This document shows positions 16,096 through 23,880 of a stretch of 64,000 bases of DNA, piece after piece. The notes under the pieces were generated by a model, which ran no database searches, was not told where the DNA came from, and was given only the letters and a program-made list of their open reading frames with translations. Positions within the stretch are counted from its first letter, which is position 1, and each line of letters opens with the position of its first letter. The stretch comes from Rapidithrix thailandica (GTDB lineage Bacteria > Bacteroidota > Bacteroidia > Cytophagales > Flammeovirgaceae). The stretch is taken from NCBI RefSeq assembly GCF_039710355.1, contig NZ_JBDKWZ010000004.1, forward strand, positions 62,001 through 126,000. Direction: 5' to 3'. The position numbers and the translations under genes are program-made.

Positions 16096-17124
16096 TTAGC
16101 CGAAGAGGGTGCCTTCTATGGCCGGAGGAATTTTGCCCAAATGTTGATAGGCCTTTTCCGTCACTTCCCGCCCTCTGGACGTTCGTTTGATATAGCCTTC
16201 CTGGATCAAATACGGTTCGTATACTTCTTCAATAGTTTCGCCCTCTTCGCTCACGGCAGTTGCAATGGTGCCGATGCCTACCGGACCGCCTTTGAACTTC
16301 TCGATGATGGTGGATAAGATCCGGTTGTCCATTTCGTCCAAACCGCTTTGGTCTACATTTAAAGCATTCAGTGCCATTTGAGCAATTTCTTTGGTAATGG
16401 TGCCATCACCTTTGATCTGCGCAAAATCACGGGTTCTGCGAAGTAGATTGTTGGCAATCCTTGGAGTACCCCGGCTCCTGCGGGCAATTTCTACCGCAGC
16501 ATCTTCGTGAATCGGTGTGTCGAGGATCTCCGAAGAGCGCTTGACAATTTTTGTCAACAACTTGGCATCGTAATATTGCAAGCGGGCATTGATGCCAAAA
16601 CGGGCTCGCAATGGGGATGTCAACAAGCCGGATCGCGTGGTCGCTCCTATTAATGTAAAAGGATTTAAGTCTATTTGAATGGTACGGGCATTGGGTCCGG
16701 AGTCCAGTACGATATCGATCCGGAAGTCTTCCATAGCGCTGTACAAGTATTCTTCTACGACAGGGTTTAAGCGGTGAATTTCATCGATAAACAATACATC
16801 TTTGTCTTCCAGGTTGGTTAACAAACCTGCCAAATCGCCCGGCTTTTCCAATACGGGTCCGGAAGTGATTTTGATCTCTACCTCCAGTTCGTTGGCGATG
16901 ATGTGCGAAAGGGTGGTTTTGCCCAGTCCCGGAGGGCCATGGAGTAAGACATGGTCCAGAGCCTCTTCTCTTTTTACTGCGGCTTTTACAAACACTTTCA
17001 GGTTTTCCAGTATTTTTTCCTGCCCGCTAAAATCCGAAAAACTTAAGGGCCTCAGCGACTTTTCCAGTTCCCGCTCTCTTTCTGAAAAATTCTTGTTGTC
17101 TCCGCTTAAATAGTCTTCCCTCAT
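16096..17124 (-). CDS. ruvB: Holliday junction branch migration ATPase RuvB
   Basis: This 342-residue protein is full length for RuvB. It shows Walker A GPPGLGKTT, Walker B LFIDEIHRL, the sensor GATTRSGLLTSPLRARFG, and the C-terminal winged-helix domain with GGPVGIGTIA and the RTSRGREVTEKAY motif. RuvB forms the hexameric motor that, with RuvA, moves Holliday junctions in recombination repair. ruvA and ruvC are not adjacent. On the minus strand a TATCTTTG box at 17264-17271 is a candidate -7 element about 140 bases upstream of the start. The downstream side holds only non-coding sequence and MITE A. Confidence 0.97.
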   Translation of the reverse strand: MREDYLSGDNKNFSERERELEKSLRPLSFSDFSGQEKILENLKVFVKAAVKREEALDHVLLHGPPGLGKTTLSHIIANELEVEIKITSGPVLEKPGDLAGLLTNLEDKDVLFIDEIHRLNPVVEEYLYSAMEDFRIDIVLDSGPNARTIQIDLNPFTLIGATTRSGLLTSPLRARFGINARLQYYDAKLLTKIVKRSSEILDTPIHEDAAVEIARRSRGTPRIANNLLRRTRDFAQIKGDGTITKEIAQMALNALNVDQSGLDEMDNRILSTIIEKFKGGPVGIGTIATAVSEEGETIEEVYEPYLIQEGYIKRTSRGREVTEKAYQHLGKIPPAIEGTLFG

Positions 17125-17422
17125 GATCTATGATTCACTAATGCGTTGATAATATCCGTTTAAATGCTCACTTGAGAGACAAAAGGAATGCACCTTTGCC
17201 AAGGGTTTTGTTTCCAGACTTTCATAATTTCCGTTTGCCCTCATCATTTACTATAAGATTGTTCAAAGATAATGAATTGATGCAGGTTTTTCAGGGCTTG
17301 TGCCTGAATTAAACGTATTTTCCCACCGCTTTCAATGGTATTCGAATGGGTGTTTTACTCATGGGGGCACTTCTGAACAGATGAACCTGGTGTCTAAACA
17401 GAAAAAATTCCTTTACTCCTTG

Positions 17423-17430
17423 TATCTTTG
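17423..17430 (+). promoter_or_regulatory. Bacteroidota -7 box of the two-component operon
   Basis: TATCTTTG matches TAnnTTTG and lies 27 bases before the ATG at 17457. No good -33 TTG is seen at the expected distance. Its closeness supports the ATG at 17457 over the one at 17442. Confidence 0.5.
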
Positions 17431-17456
17431 TTATCGAATGCTTGACACGAACGACT

Positions 17457-18149
17457 ATGAAGATCCTACTGGTAGAAGATGAACAAAATATTGCTTCCTT
17501 TGTCAAAAAGGGCCTTACGGAACAAGGATATGAAGTAATGGTAGCATACGATGGGCCAATGGGCTTGCAATTGGCCTCACAATATGATTTTGACCTGATC
17601 ATTCTGGATATCATACTACCGGGAATCAATGGTGTGGAGGTATGCAAAAAAATCCGGGAGACAGCGGTTCAGCTCATGCCTATTTTGATGCTGACCGCCT
17701 TGGGAACAACTGAAAATATCGTGCAGGGATTGGATGCAGGGGCCGATGATTATTTGGCAAAACCTTTTAAATTTAAAGAATTATTGGCTCGAATACGGGC
17801 ACTGACCCGCAGAACTATGCGAGACTCATCAAACACTAAAGTACTCAATATTGCGGATTTGGAGCTGGATACCGATATGAAAATTGCCCGTAGAAGCGGA
17901 AAAGAAATCAAATTGACTTCCCGTGAATACCGTCTCTTGGAATATTTGATGAAGCATCAACGGAAAGTCATGTCCCGGATTGATATTCTGGAAAGTGTAT
18001 GGGATGTGAATTTCGATATGGGAACCAATGTAGTGGATGTATATGTCAACTACTTGCGTAATAAAATTGACAAAGACTTTTCTCCGAAACTGATTCATAC
18101 CGTCATCGGTATGGGTTATGTGATGAAAGAAGGAGAGGAAAACAGATAA
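17457..18149 (+). CDS. OmpR/CusR-type response regulator
   Basis: This protein of about 230 residues (start MKILLVEDEQNIAS) has a receiver domain with the acidic pocket ED at residues 7-8, the phospho-accepting Asp at 51 (ILDIILPG) and a Lys in the AKPF motif. The second half is an OmpR-type winged helix ending in VYVNYLRNKIDK and VIGMGYVMK. An ATG 15 bases upstream is in frame, but the one at 17457 gives the normal family start. It is followed after 33 bases by a sensor histidine kinase, so the pair forms one operon. The stimulus is unknown. A row of 11-bp-spaced repeats upstream of the SulP transporter downstream could be a target. Confidence 0.93.
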   Translation: MKILLVEDEQNIASFVKKGLTEQGYEVMVAYDGPMGLQLASQYDFDLIILDIILPGINGVEVCKKIRETAVQLMPILMLTALGTTENIVQGLDAGADDYLAKPFKFKELLARIRALTRRTMRDSSNTKVLNIADLELDTDMKIARRSGKEIKLTSREYRLLEYLMKHQRKVMSRIDILESVWDVNFDMGTNVVDVYVNYLRNKIDKDFSPKLIHTVIGMGYVMKEGEENR

Positions 18150-18182
18150 GGGTATAGTATACTTCGAGATCAGTGATTTACT

Positions 18183-19562
18183 ATGAAAATTCGGCAAAAA
18201 ATAGCGTTATTATTTACAATTCTCACCTCTTTGGTGATCTTATCTTTTAGCATTTTTATTTTCATTTTTGCCCGGCAATACTTGCGTCATGAGTTTTTTA
18301 AACGCCTGGAAGGGCGGGCAAAATTGGCCGCACAAATCTTTTTGGAAGAAGATAAAGGAAATGCAAGTATTTATGCAGAGATCCGCGATAAGCACTTTCA
18401 GACTTTACCCAAAGAAAAAGAGTGGATCATAAAACTGCCGGTCAGTGAGGCTACCCGCGAAAATGTAAAAACATTGTTTCCCGAAACGTTCATGGACTTG
18501 TTGATTGAAGACGGGTATGGAGAAACGGAGGTGAAAGGCTTGTACTATGTAGGGGTGACGCATAGGTTTATGGGTAACAATTATATCGTCATCGTTTCGG
18601 CTTCGAATGATTATGGGGAAGAAGAACTGAAAGATTTGCGTTTGGCCTTGATTATCGGTTTTGTGTTATGTAACGGGGTCATTTTCTTGTTGGGACATCT
18701 GTACGCCCGGCAGGTGTTCAAGCCGATTACCGAAATGATCAGGGAGGTGAATAAGATCCGGGCTTCTAATTTGCACTTACGTTTGAATACCAATAATAGT
18801 AAAGATGAACTGGCAGAGCTGGCAACCACTTTTAACAATATGCTTGACCGCCTGGAAACTTCTTTTGAAATCCAAAATAACTTTATCAGCAATGCGTCAC
18901 ACGAATTTCGCAGCCCGTTGACAGCCATCATCGGGGAGGCGGAAGTGGCCCTGAGCAAAGAACGGAGTTCGCAGGACTATATCGACTCCTTGCAGGCCAT
19001 TGCCAACGAAGCCGAACGGCTGGATCACCTGACCACCAATTTGCTCAAATTGGCACAAACCAGTTATGACGACAAAGGTTTGATTATAGAAGAATTCAGG
19101 GTGGATGAGTTGATTTTTGATATCAAAGGGGAGTTGGACAAAACCAATCCGGATAATAAAGTAAATATAGACTTTAGCCGTTGGCCGACAGATACCGACC
19201 AACTAGTGGTGTATGGTAGCCAGAGTTTGTTAAAAATTGCATTGAGTAATATTGTGGGCAACGCATGTAAGTTCTCAGAAAACAAAATAGTACATGTGGC
19301 TGTCTTGATTTCCGGAAATGACCTGGTGATCCGGGTCAAGGACCAGGGAGTGGGGATTCCTTCGGATGAAATCCAATACATTTACGATCCCTTTTTCAGG
19401 GCCACGAACGTACGCAGGTATAAAGGTTTCGGGATTGGCTTGCCACTGACCCAAAAGATCCTACAATTGCACAATGGTCAGATTCATGTACATTCTTCCG
19501 AAGGGAAAGGGACTATCGTGGAGCTGCATCTGCCATTGAAACATCAGCCCGTTTCCAGGTAA
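18183..19562 (+). CDS. Sensor histidine kinase (HAMP-HisKA-HATPase)
   Basis: This 459-residue inner-membrane kinase has two transmembrane helices at about residues 9-31 and 155-177 with a periplasmic sensing loop of about 120 residues, then a HAMP domain. The dimerisation box NASHEFRSPLTAI contains the phosphorylated His at 240. The catalytic domain shows NIVGNACKFS (N box), DQGVGIP (G1), and GFGIGLPL (G2). It most likely phosphorylates the regulator encoded just upstream. The architecture is close to the CusS/ArlS class, but the sensor loop gives no clue to the ligand. Confidence 0.93.
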   Translation: MKIRQKIALLFTILTSLVILSFSIFIFIFARQYLRHEFFKRLEGRAKLAAQIFLEEDKGNASIYAEIRDKHFQTLPKEKEWIIKLPVSEATRENVKTLFPETFMDLLIEDGYGETEVKGLYYVGVTHRFMGNNYIVIVSASNDYGEEELKDLRLALIIGFVLCNGVIFLLGHLYARQVFKPITEMIREVNKIRASNLHLRLNTNNSKDELAELATTFNNMLDRLETSFEIQNNFISNASHEFRSPLTAIIGEAEVALSKERSSQDYIDSLQAIANEAERLDHLTTNLLKLAQTSYDDKGLIIEEFRVDELIFDIKGELDKTNPDNKVNIDFSRWPTDTDQLVVYGSQSLLKIALSNIVGNACKFSENKIVHVAVLISGNDLVIRVKDQGVGIPSDEIQYIYDPFFRATNVRRYKGFGIGLPLTQKILQLHNGQIHVHSSEGKGTIVELHLPLKHQPVSR

Positions 19563-20175
19563 TGTTAATCCCAGGTTGTTTTTCGCTGAGTGAAATGTGG
19601 CAGTAAACTTTTTTCGGTCGACAACAAAGTTCATCCGGGTAGAAACTTGACCCCGTAAATGAAAACCAATGTAATGGCAAAAAGCGGTAAAACCCTCAGC
19701 AACTAGCTACTCCCCTCAAGGTTTTAAGGTTATAGGAGACCTGAGTCTTTTTGTTATTTTAAATATGCTCTAAACTCTCTAAGAGTATTTCTAACATTCT
19801 TCTTTCTTTTTGTTAATTGTTTTTAGGTGTCTTTCCAATAGTTACTTTGAAAGGGTAACGATGCCTGATGTCTGTGATACCAGTTGGAAAGTTTGTTTCC
19901 GAACTTTTACAAGGATTAGACATCTTCTAAGAAAAATGATAAACCCATAATTTATTTTTCACCATAGTTTATGGTAAGAATAGCCTCAAAAAGCACCTCT
20001 AAGGCAATTTTTCCCTCATTAAAAAAATTCTAATCTCATTTTAATACCTCTTTAATACCGCTCTAAAGCGGGAAAGGTACTATTGCAATATTGTTAGCCG
20101 CACTCTAGGAATGAATATACAACCTGAAGAAGAATAGGCTAAGGAAATTCTTGGGAACTATAAACAACTAACCGA
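19563..20175. other. 613-base non-coding region before the SulP transporter
   Basis: No convincing gene is present; the longest open frames are short. The stretch from about 19,640 to 19,760 is CT-rich and could be a decayed fragment, but I cannot identify it. The last 150 bases hold the periodic repeats described separately. Confidence 0.5.
20030..20059 (+). promoter_or_regulatory. Three 11-bp-phased repeats, candidate OmpR/PhoB-type operator
   Basis: TTAATACC occurs at 20041-20048 and 20052-20059, with a degenerate copy CTAATCTC at 20030-20037, all exactly 11 bases apart. OmpR/PhoB-type regulators bind direct repeats with this spacing. The site lies about 115 bases before the SulP transporter gene. 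Recognition by the regulator at 17457 is speculation. Confidence 0.4.
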
Positions 20176-21729
20176 ATGAAGAATAATTTAAGCAGTTACC
20201 TTTCTTATACCAAAAATGATCTACCCGCAGGTCTGGTAGTTTTCCTGGTAGCTTTGCCATTGTGTTTGGGGATTGCTCTGGCCTCAGGCGCTCCCTTGTT
20301 TGCCGGTATCATCACAGGAATTGTCGGTGGGATTGTCGTTGGTTTTCTCAGTGGGTCCAGCCTTAGTGTCAGTGGTCCGGCAGCCGGATTGACTGTAATT
20401 GTACTCAATGCCATCACCGATTTGGGAAGTTATGAAGTCTTCTTGTTAGCGTTGGTTATTGCTGGTGCGCTTCAATTGGCTTTGGGCTTTTTTAAAGCCG
20501 GTATTATCGGACTGTATTTCCCTTCCTCGGTGATTAAAGGGATGCTGGCCGCCATTGGATTGATTTTGATTTTAAAGCAAATTCCGCATTTTTTCGGAGT
20601 AAATGCGAATGCTGTAGGTGAAGCTGAATATTCCATATGGAATCTTGGCAGTATAGTTAGTTACTTGGGGGTATTAATTGACCATATACATGTAGGTGCA
20701 CTCCTCGTAGGAGGATCGTCTATATTGCTTATGATTTTATGGGACCGTCCTGCATTGAAAAAAATCCCTGCATTTAAACTTATTCCTAAAGAGTTGGTGG
20801 CTGTTTGTTTTGGGTTGGGATTGAATTCAGTGTTTGCCGCTATGAATTCTCCTTTGGCTATTACCTCCAGCCACTTGGTAAATCTACCTGTATTTGAAAG
20901 CTTAGGTTCTGTAAAAGAATCGTTTAGCTTGCCGGACTTTTCACAGCTAACGAATCCGGATGTCTATATTGTGGCGGTGACCTTGGCGATTATTGCCAGT
21001 TTGGAAACACTTTTAAGTGTAGAGGCTGTGGATAAAATGGATCCGGCCAAGCGCAGAACACCTCAGAACCGCGAATTGAAGGCACAGGGTGTCGGGAACT
21101 TGATTTGTGGCTTGATTGGTGGACTGCCGATGACTGCGGTAATCGTACGGAGTACGGCCAATTTGAATGCAAATGCCAAATCGAAAATGTCCGCAATTTA
21201 CCACGGTATCTTTTTGGCAGCTGCCGTGGGGTTTATTCCATTCCTTTTAAATAAAATTCCTCTGGCTTCTTTAGCCGCCGTATTGATTTTGGTAGGTTTT
21301 AAACTGACCAAGCCCGCTTTATACAAACAACAGATAAGGTTAGGTATTGAGCAATTTATCCCGTTTATCGTCACCATCGTAGCAATTTTAGCTACAGACT
21401 TGCTTACGGGTATCATTATCGGTATGGCAGTAGGAGTATTCTTTATCCTGAAAGCAAACTACAAAGTACCTTACTTCTTTGATAAGGAAAGTACGGGTGA
21501 AGGAGATCAGTCGATTAACATTCGCTTAAGCGAGCATGTGTCTTTCTTGAATAAAGCCAGTTTACAATTGACTTTGGATCATTTGCCACATAATAGTAAG
21601 GTGGTTATTGACGGGACTTCATCCAAAAACATTGACGTTGATGCCTTGGAAGTGATTCATAACTTCAAAAGTACGGCAAAAGAGCGAGGGATCATGCTGG
21701 ACCTAAAAGCGGTACCGGAGCTGGTCTAA
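20176..21729 (+). CDS. SulP-family anion transporter, probably bicarbonate
   Basis: This 517-residue membrane protein begins with the SulP signature (DLPAGLVVFLVALPLCLGIALASGAP) in the first 40 residues, continues with ten or more membrane helices, and ends with a short STAS-like domain (about residues 440-517, with the VVIDGTSSKNID strand and turn). SulP proteins exchange or import sulfate, bicarbonate or other anions at the inner membrane. The next gene, 42 bases downstream on the same strand, is a beta-carbonic anhydrase, which strongly suggests bicarbonate (BicA-like) as the substrate. A terminator follows the anhydrase, so the two form an operon. Confidence 0.9.
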   Translation: MKNNLSSYLSYTKNDLPAGLVVFLVALPLCLGIALASGAPLFAGIITGIVGGIVVGFLSGSSLSVSGPAAGLTVIVLNAITDLGSYEVFLLALVIAGALQLALGFFKAGIIGLYFPSSVIKGMLAAIGLILILKQIPHFFGVNANAVGEAEYSIWNLGSIVSYLGVLIDHIHVGALLVGGSSILLMILWDRPALKKIPAFKLIPKELVAVCFGLGLNSVFAAMNSPLAITSSHLVNLPVFESLGSVKESFSLPDFSQLTNPDVYIVAVTLAIIASLETLLSVEAVDKMDPAKRRTPQNRELKAQGVGNLICGLIGGLPMTAVIVRSTANLNANAKSKMSAIYHGIFLAAAVGFIPFLLNKIPLASLAAVLILVGFKLTKPALYKQQIRLGIEQFIPFIVTIVAILATDLLTGIIIGMAVGVFFILKANYKVPYFFDKESTGEGDQSINIRLSEHVSFLNKASLQLTLDHLPHNSKVVIDGTSSKNIDVDALEVIHNFKSTAKERGIMLDLKAVPELV

Positions 21730-21771
21730 TCAAAATTATTGTCTTAAAAAGAAAACTATAAAGAAATAACA

Positions 21772-22353
21772 ATGACATTCTATCAGCAATTATTAGAGAA
21801 TAACAAAGCCTGGGTAGAAGAAAAATTATCCCAAGATGCGGATTTTTTTGAGAACTTGGCCAAAGGCCAACAACCGGCAGTATTGTGGATCGGTTGCTCG
21901 GATAGCCGGGTGCCCGCCGAAAAAGTGACAGGTGTAGAACCGGGGGAAATGTTTGTACACCGTAACATTGCCAATGTGGTAGTGCATACCGATATGAATG
22001 TGTTGAGCGTGTTGGATTATGCCATTAATGTTTTAAAAGTAAAATACATTATTGTGTGTGGACACTATGGCTGTGGTGGAGTACAAGGCGCACTTTTGGA
22101 CAAACCTATTGGGCTGATTGATAACTGGCTTCGCCATATCAAAGATGTGAAGAAACGTCATGAAGCGGAACTGGCGGAATGTAAAGATGATACGGAAAGG
22201 CTCAATAAACTGGTTGAGTTGAATGTGCAAGCGCAAGTTGCAAATATCCGGAATACTTCGCTTTGGCAGGATGCAAATGCAAACGAAGAAGCTCCTGTTA
22301 TTCACGGATGGGTGCATAACCTGAAAACCGGACTGATTAAAGAATTGTGCTAA
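21772..22353 (+). CDS. can: Beta-class carbonic anhydrase
   Basis: This 193-residue enzyme shows the zinc ligands of beta-carbonic anhydrases: C42 and D44 in GCSDSRVP, H98 and C101 in HYGCGGV. The conserved RNIAN block follows the first motif. It interconverts carbon dioxide and bicarbonate in the cytoplasm. It is encoded 42 bases after a SulP transporter, so together they likely take up and equilibrate inorganic carbon. Length is a little short for the family (about 200-220), but no motif is missing. Confidence 0.95.
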   Translation: MTFYQQLLENNKAWVEEKLSQDADFFENLAKGQQPAVLWIGCSDSRVPAEKVTGVEPGEMFVHRNIANVVVHTDMNVLSVLDYAINVLKVKYIIVCGHYGCGGVQGALLDKPIGLIDNWLRHIKDVKKRHEAELAECKDDTERLNKLVELNVQAQVANIRNTSLWQDANANEEAPVIHGWVHNLKTGLIKELC

Positions 22354-22378
22354 TAAGCCAGGAGGTATAGGCTCTGTA

Positions 22379-22424
22379 AATACCCACTTGTGTGTTCTTT
22401 TCGAACACCGGTGGGTATTTTTTA
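22379..22424 (+). terminator. Terminator of the SulP-carbonic anhydrase operon
   Basis: Arms AATACCCAC and GTGGGTATT with an inner GTGTTC/GAACAC stem are followed by TTTT. It lies 25 bases after the carbonic anhydrase stop. Confidence 0.85.
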
Positions 22425-22622
22425 TAGAAGAAACTCGTGTTAAATAATGAATTTCTAAGCCTCCCAAAAGCTCCCAGAATTCCGGTTATTGCTTCTTTCC
22501 CTAATGAAGGTTCTTTTCTTCTCCCCGTTTATTACTATTTTCGTTGAGCAAATCGATACCCGGTAAATGTATAGCCCGGGCTTGGAGGGCTAGGGCTTTC
22601 ATTAAAAAAATTGTGTGCATCA

Positions 22623-23816
22623 ATGACCTATTACTATATACTACTTATTGCCGCTATTTTACTTTTAATCAGTACGGTGACCAGTAAAATAGCGGCTAAG
22701 TTGGGCTTTTCTTCTTTGTTATTAACACTTGGCATTGGGGTTTTTTTAGGGAATGGAGGACAATATGATTTTGATTATAACTACCCGGCAGCCACCTTGC
22801 GATTAAGTGAACTGGCCCTGGCTTTTATTATTTTTACAGGAGGTTTTAATACGCAGTGGAAGTATTTCAAAAGTATTGTAGGGCAAGGTGTGACGCTGGC
22901 TACCCTGGGCGTGCTTTTGACGGCCGGTACAACGGCCGCTCTGGTCTACTTCTTATTAGGATGGTCGTTTTGGCAGGCCCTTTTGTTAGGAGCCATTATT
23001 TCCTCTACGGATGCGGCTGCCGTATTCTCAATATTAGAAAGTACAGGCCTGAAATTAAAGCACCGGATAGGGGAGGTCTTAGAGTTAGAATCGGGTACTA
23101 ATGATCCCATGGCTTATTTCCTGACGCTGGGAATTGCCACATTGATGGGGGCATCTGACAAAACCGTATGGAGTTTATTGCCCCAGTTTTTTATCAATAT
23201 GATCATTGGCTTGGCCAGTGGCTACTTGGTTGGTAAAGTGATGCACTGGCTAGTGGTGAAAGTGAAACTTAAGCGAGGGCAAAACCCTGTGATTTTGATC
23301 TCGACCGTATTGGCTCTGTATGCGGTCAATCAAATTTTGGGAGGAAGCAGTTTTTTAGCGGTGTATGTGGCCGGCATTGTCATGGGTAACAACCCTTGGG
23401 AAAACCGGGATTATAATCGAAACTTTTTTGATGGTTTCTCTTGGATGATGGAAACGTCTTTGTTCCTTATGTTAGGTTTACAAGTGTACTTATTTCAAAT
23501 TCCGGAAGTGCTTTGGGAGGGGTTGATTATCGCTCTGTTTTTGATATTAATAGCCCGTCCGGTAGGGACATTGATTTCGTATGTCTTTTTTAAAAAACAA
23601 AGTTGGCAAAAACAATTGTTTGTATCCTGGGTGGGATTGCGCGGAGCTACGCCTATTGTGTTTGCCTTGATTCCCGTAGTGCATCAACTGCCCGGAGCGG
23701 AGCGCTTATTCAATATATCCTTTATAGTCGTGGTAGCATCCGTGTTACTACAAGGTAATACGGTGGCTTTAATGGCCCGTTGGTTGGGGGTGGAGCAGGT
23801 GGAAGAAGCCTCTTAG
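22623..23816 (+). CDS. CPA1-type cation/proton antiporter (NhaP-like)
   Basis: This protein of about 397 residues has 11-13 hydrophobic helices. The CPA1 landmarks are present: SSTDAAAVFSILE (the ion-binding acidic helix) and ELESGTNDPMAYFLT a little later, followed by VSWVGLRGATPIVFALIP near the end. It exchanges Na+ or K+ for H+ across the inner membrane. Unlike the longer NhaP2/CvrA proteins it lacks a C-terminal TrkA-C regulatory domain. The open frame can begin at a TTG 12 bases upstream, but the ATG at 22623 starts directly at a hydrophobic helix (MTYYYILLIAAILLL) and is preferred. It shares a terminator with the convergent caspase gene. Confidence 0.88.
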   Translation: MTYYYILLIAAILLLISTVTSKIAAKLGFSSLLLTLGIGVFLGNGGQYDFDYNYPAATLRLSELALAFIIFTGGFNTQWKYFKSIVGQGVTLATLGVLLTAGTTAALVYFLLGWSFWQALLLGAIISSTDAAAVFSILESTGLKLKHRIGEVLELESGTNDPMAYFLTLGIATLMGASDKTVWSLLPQFFINMIIGLASGYLVGKVMHWLVVKVKLKRGQNPVILISTVLALYAVNQILGGSSFLAVYVAGIVMGNNPWENRDYNRNFFDGFSWMMETSLFLMLGLQVYLFQIPEVLWEGLIIALFLILIARPVGTLISYVFFKKQSWQKQLFVSWVGLRGATPIVFALIPVVHQLPGAERLFNISFIVVVASVLLQGNTVALMARWLGVEQVEEAS

Positions 23817-23823
23817 ACCGAGC

Positions 23824-23852
23824 AAAGGCACTGATGCTACACCAGTGCCTTT
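23824..23852. terminator. Bidirectional terminator between antiporter and caspase genes
   Basis: Perfect arms AAAGGCACTG and CAGTGCCTTT enclose a nine-base loop in the 64 bases between the two convergent genes. Confidence 0.85.
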
Positions 23853-23880
23853 GTGTGATGGAAGTAGTAATTAGAAAGCT

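Noticed and set aside
19563..20175. A hidden gene or transposase remnant in the long gap
   Set aside because: I tried all frames by eye and saw only short frames without recognisable motifs. A database search would be needed to exclude a decayed insertion sequence.
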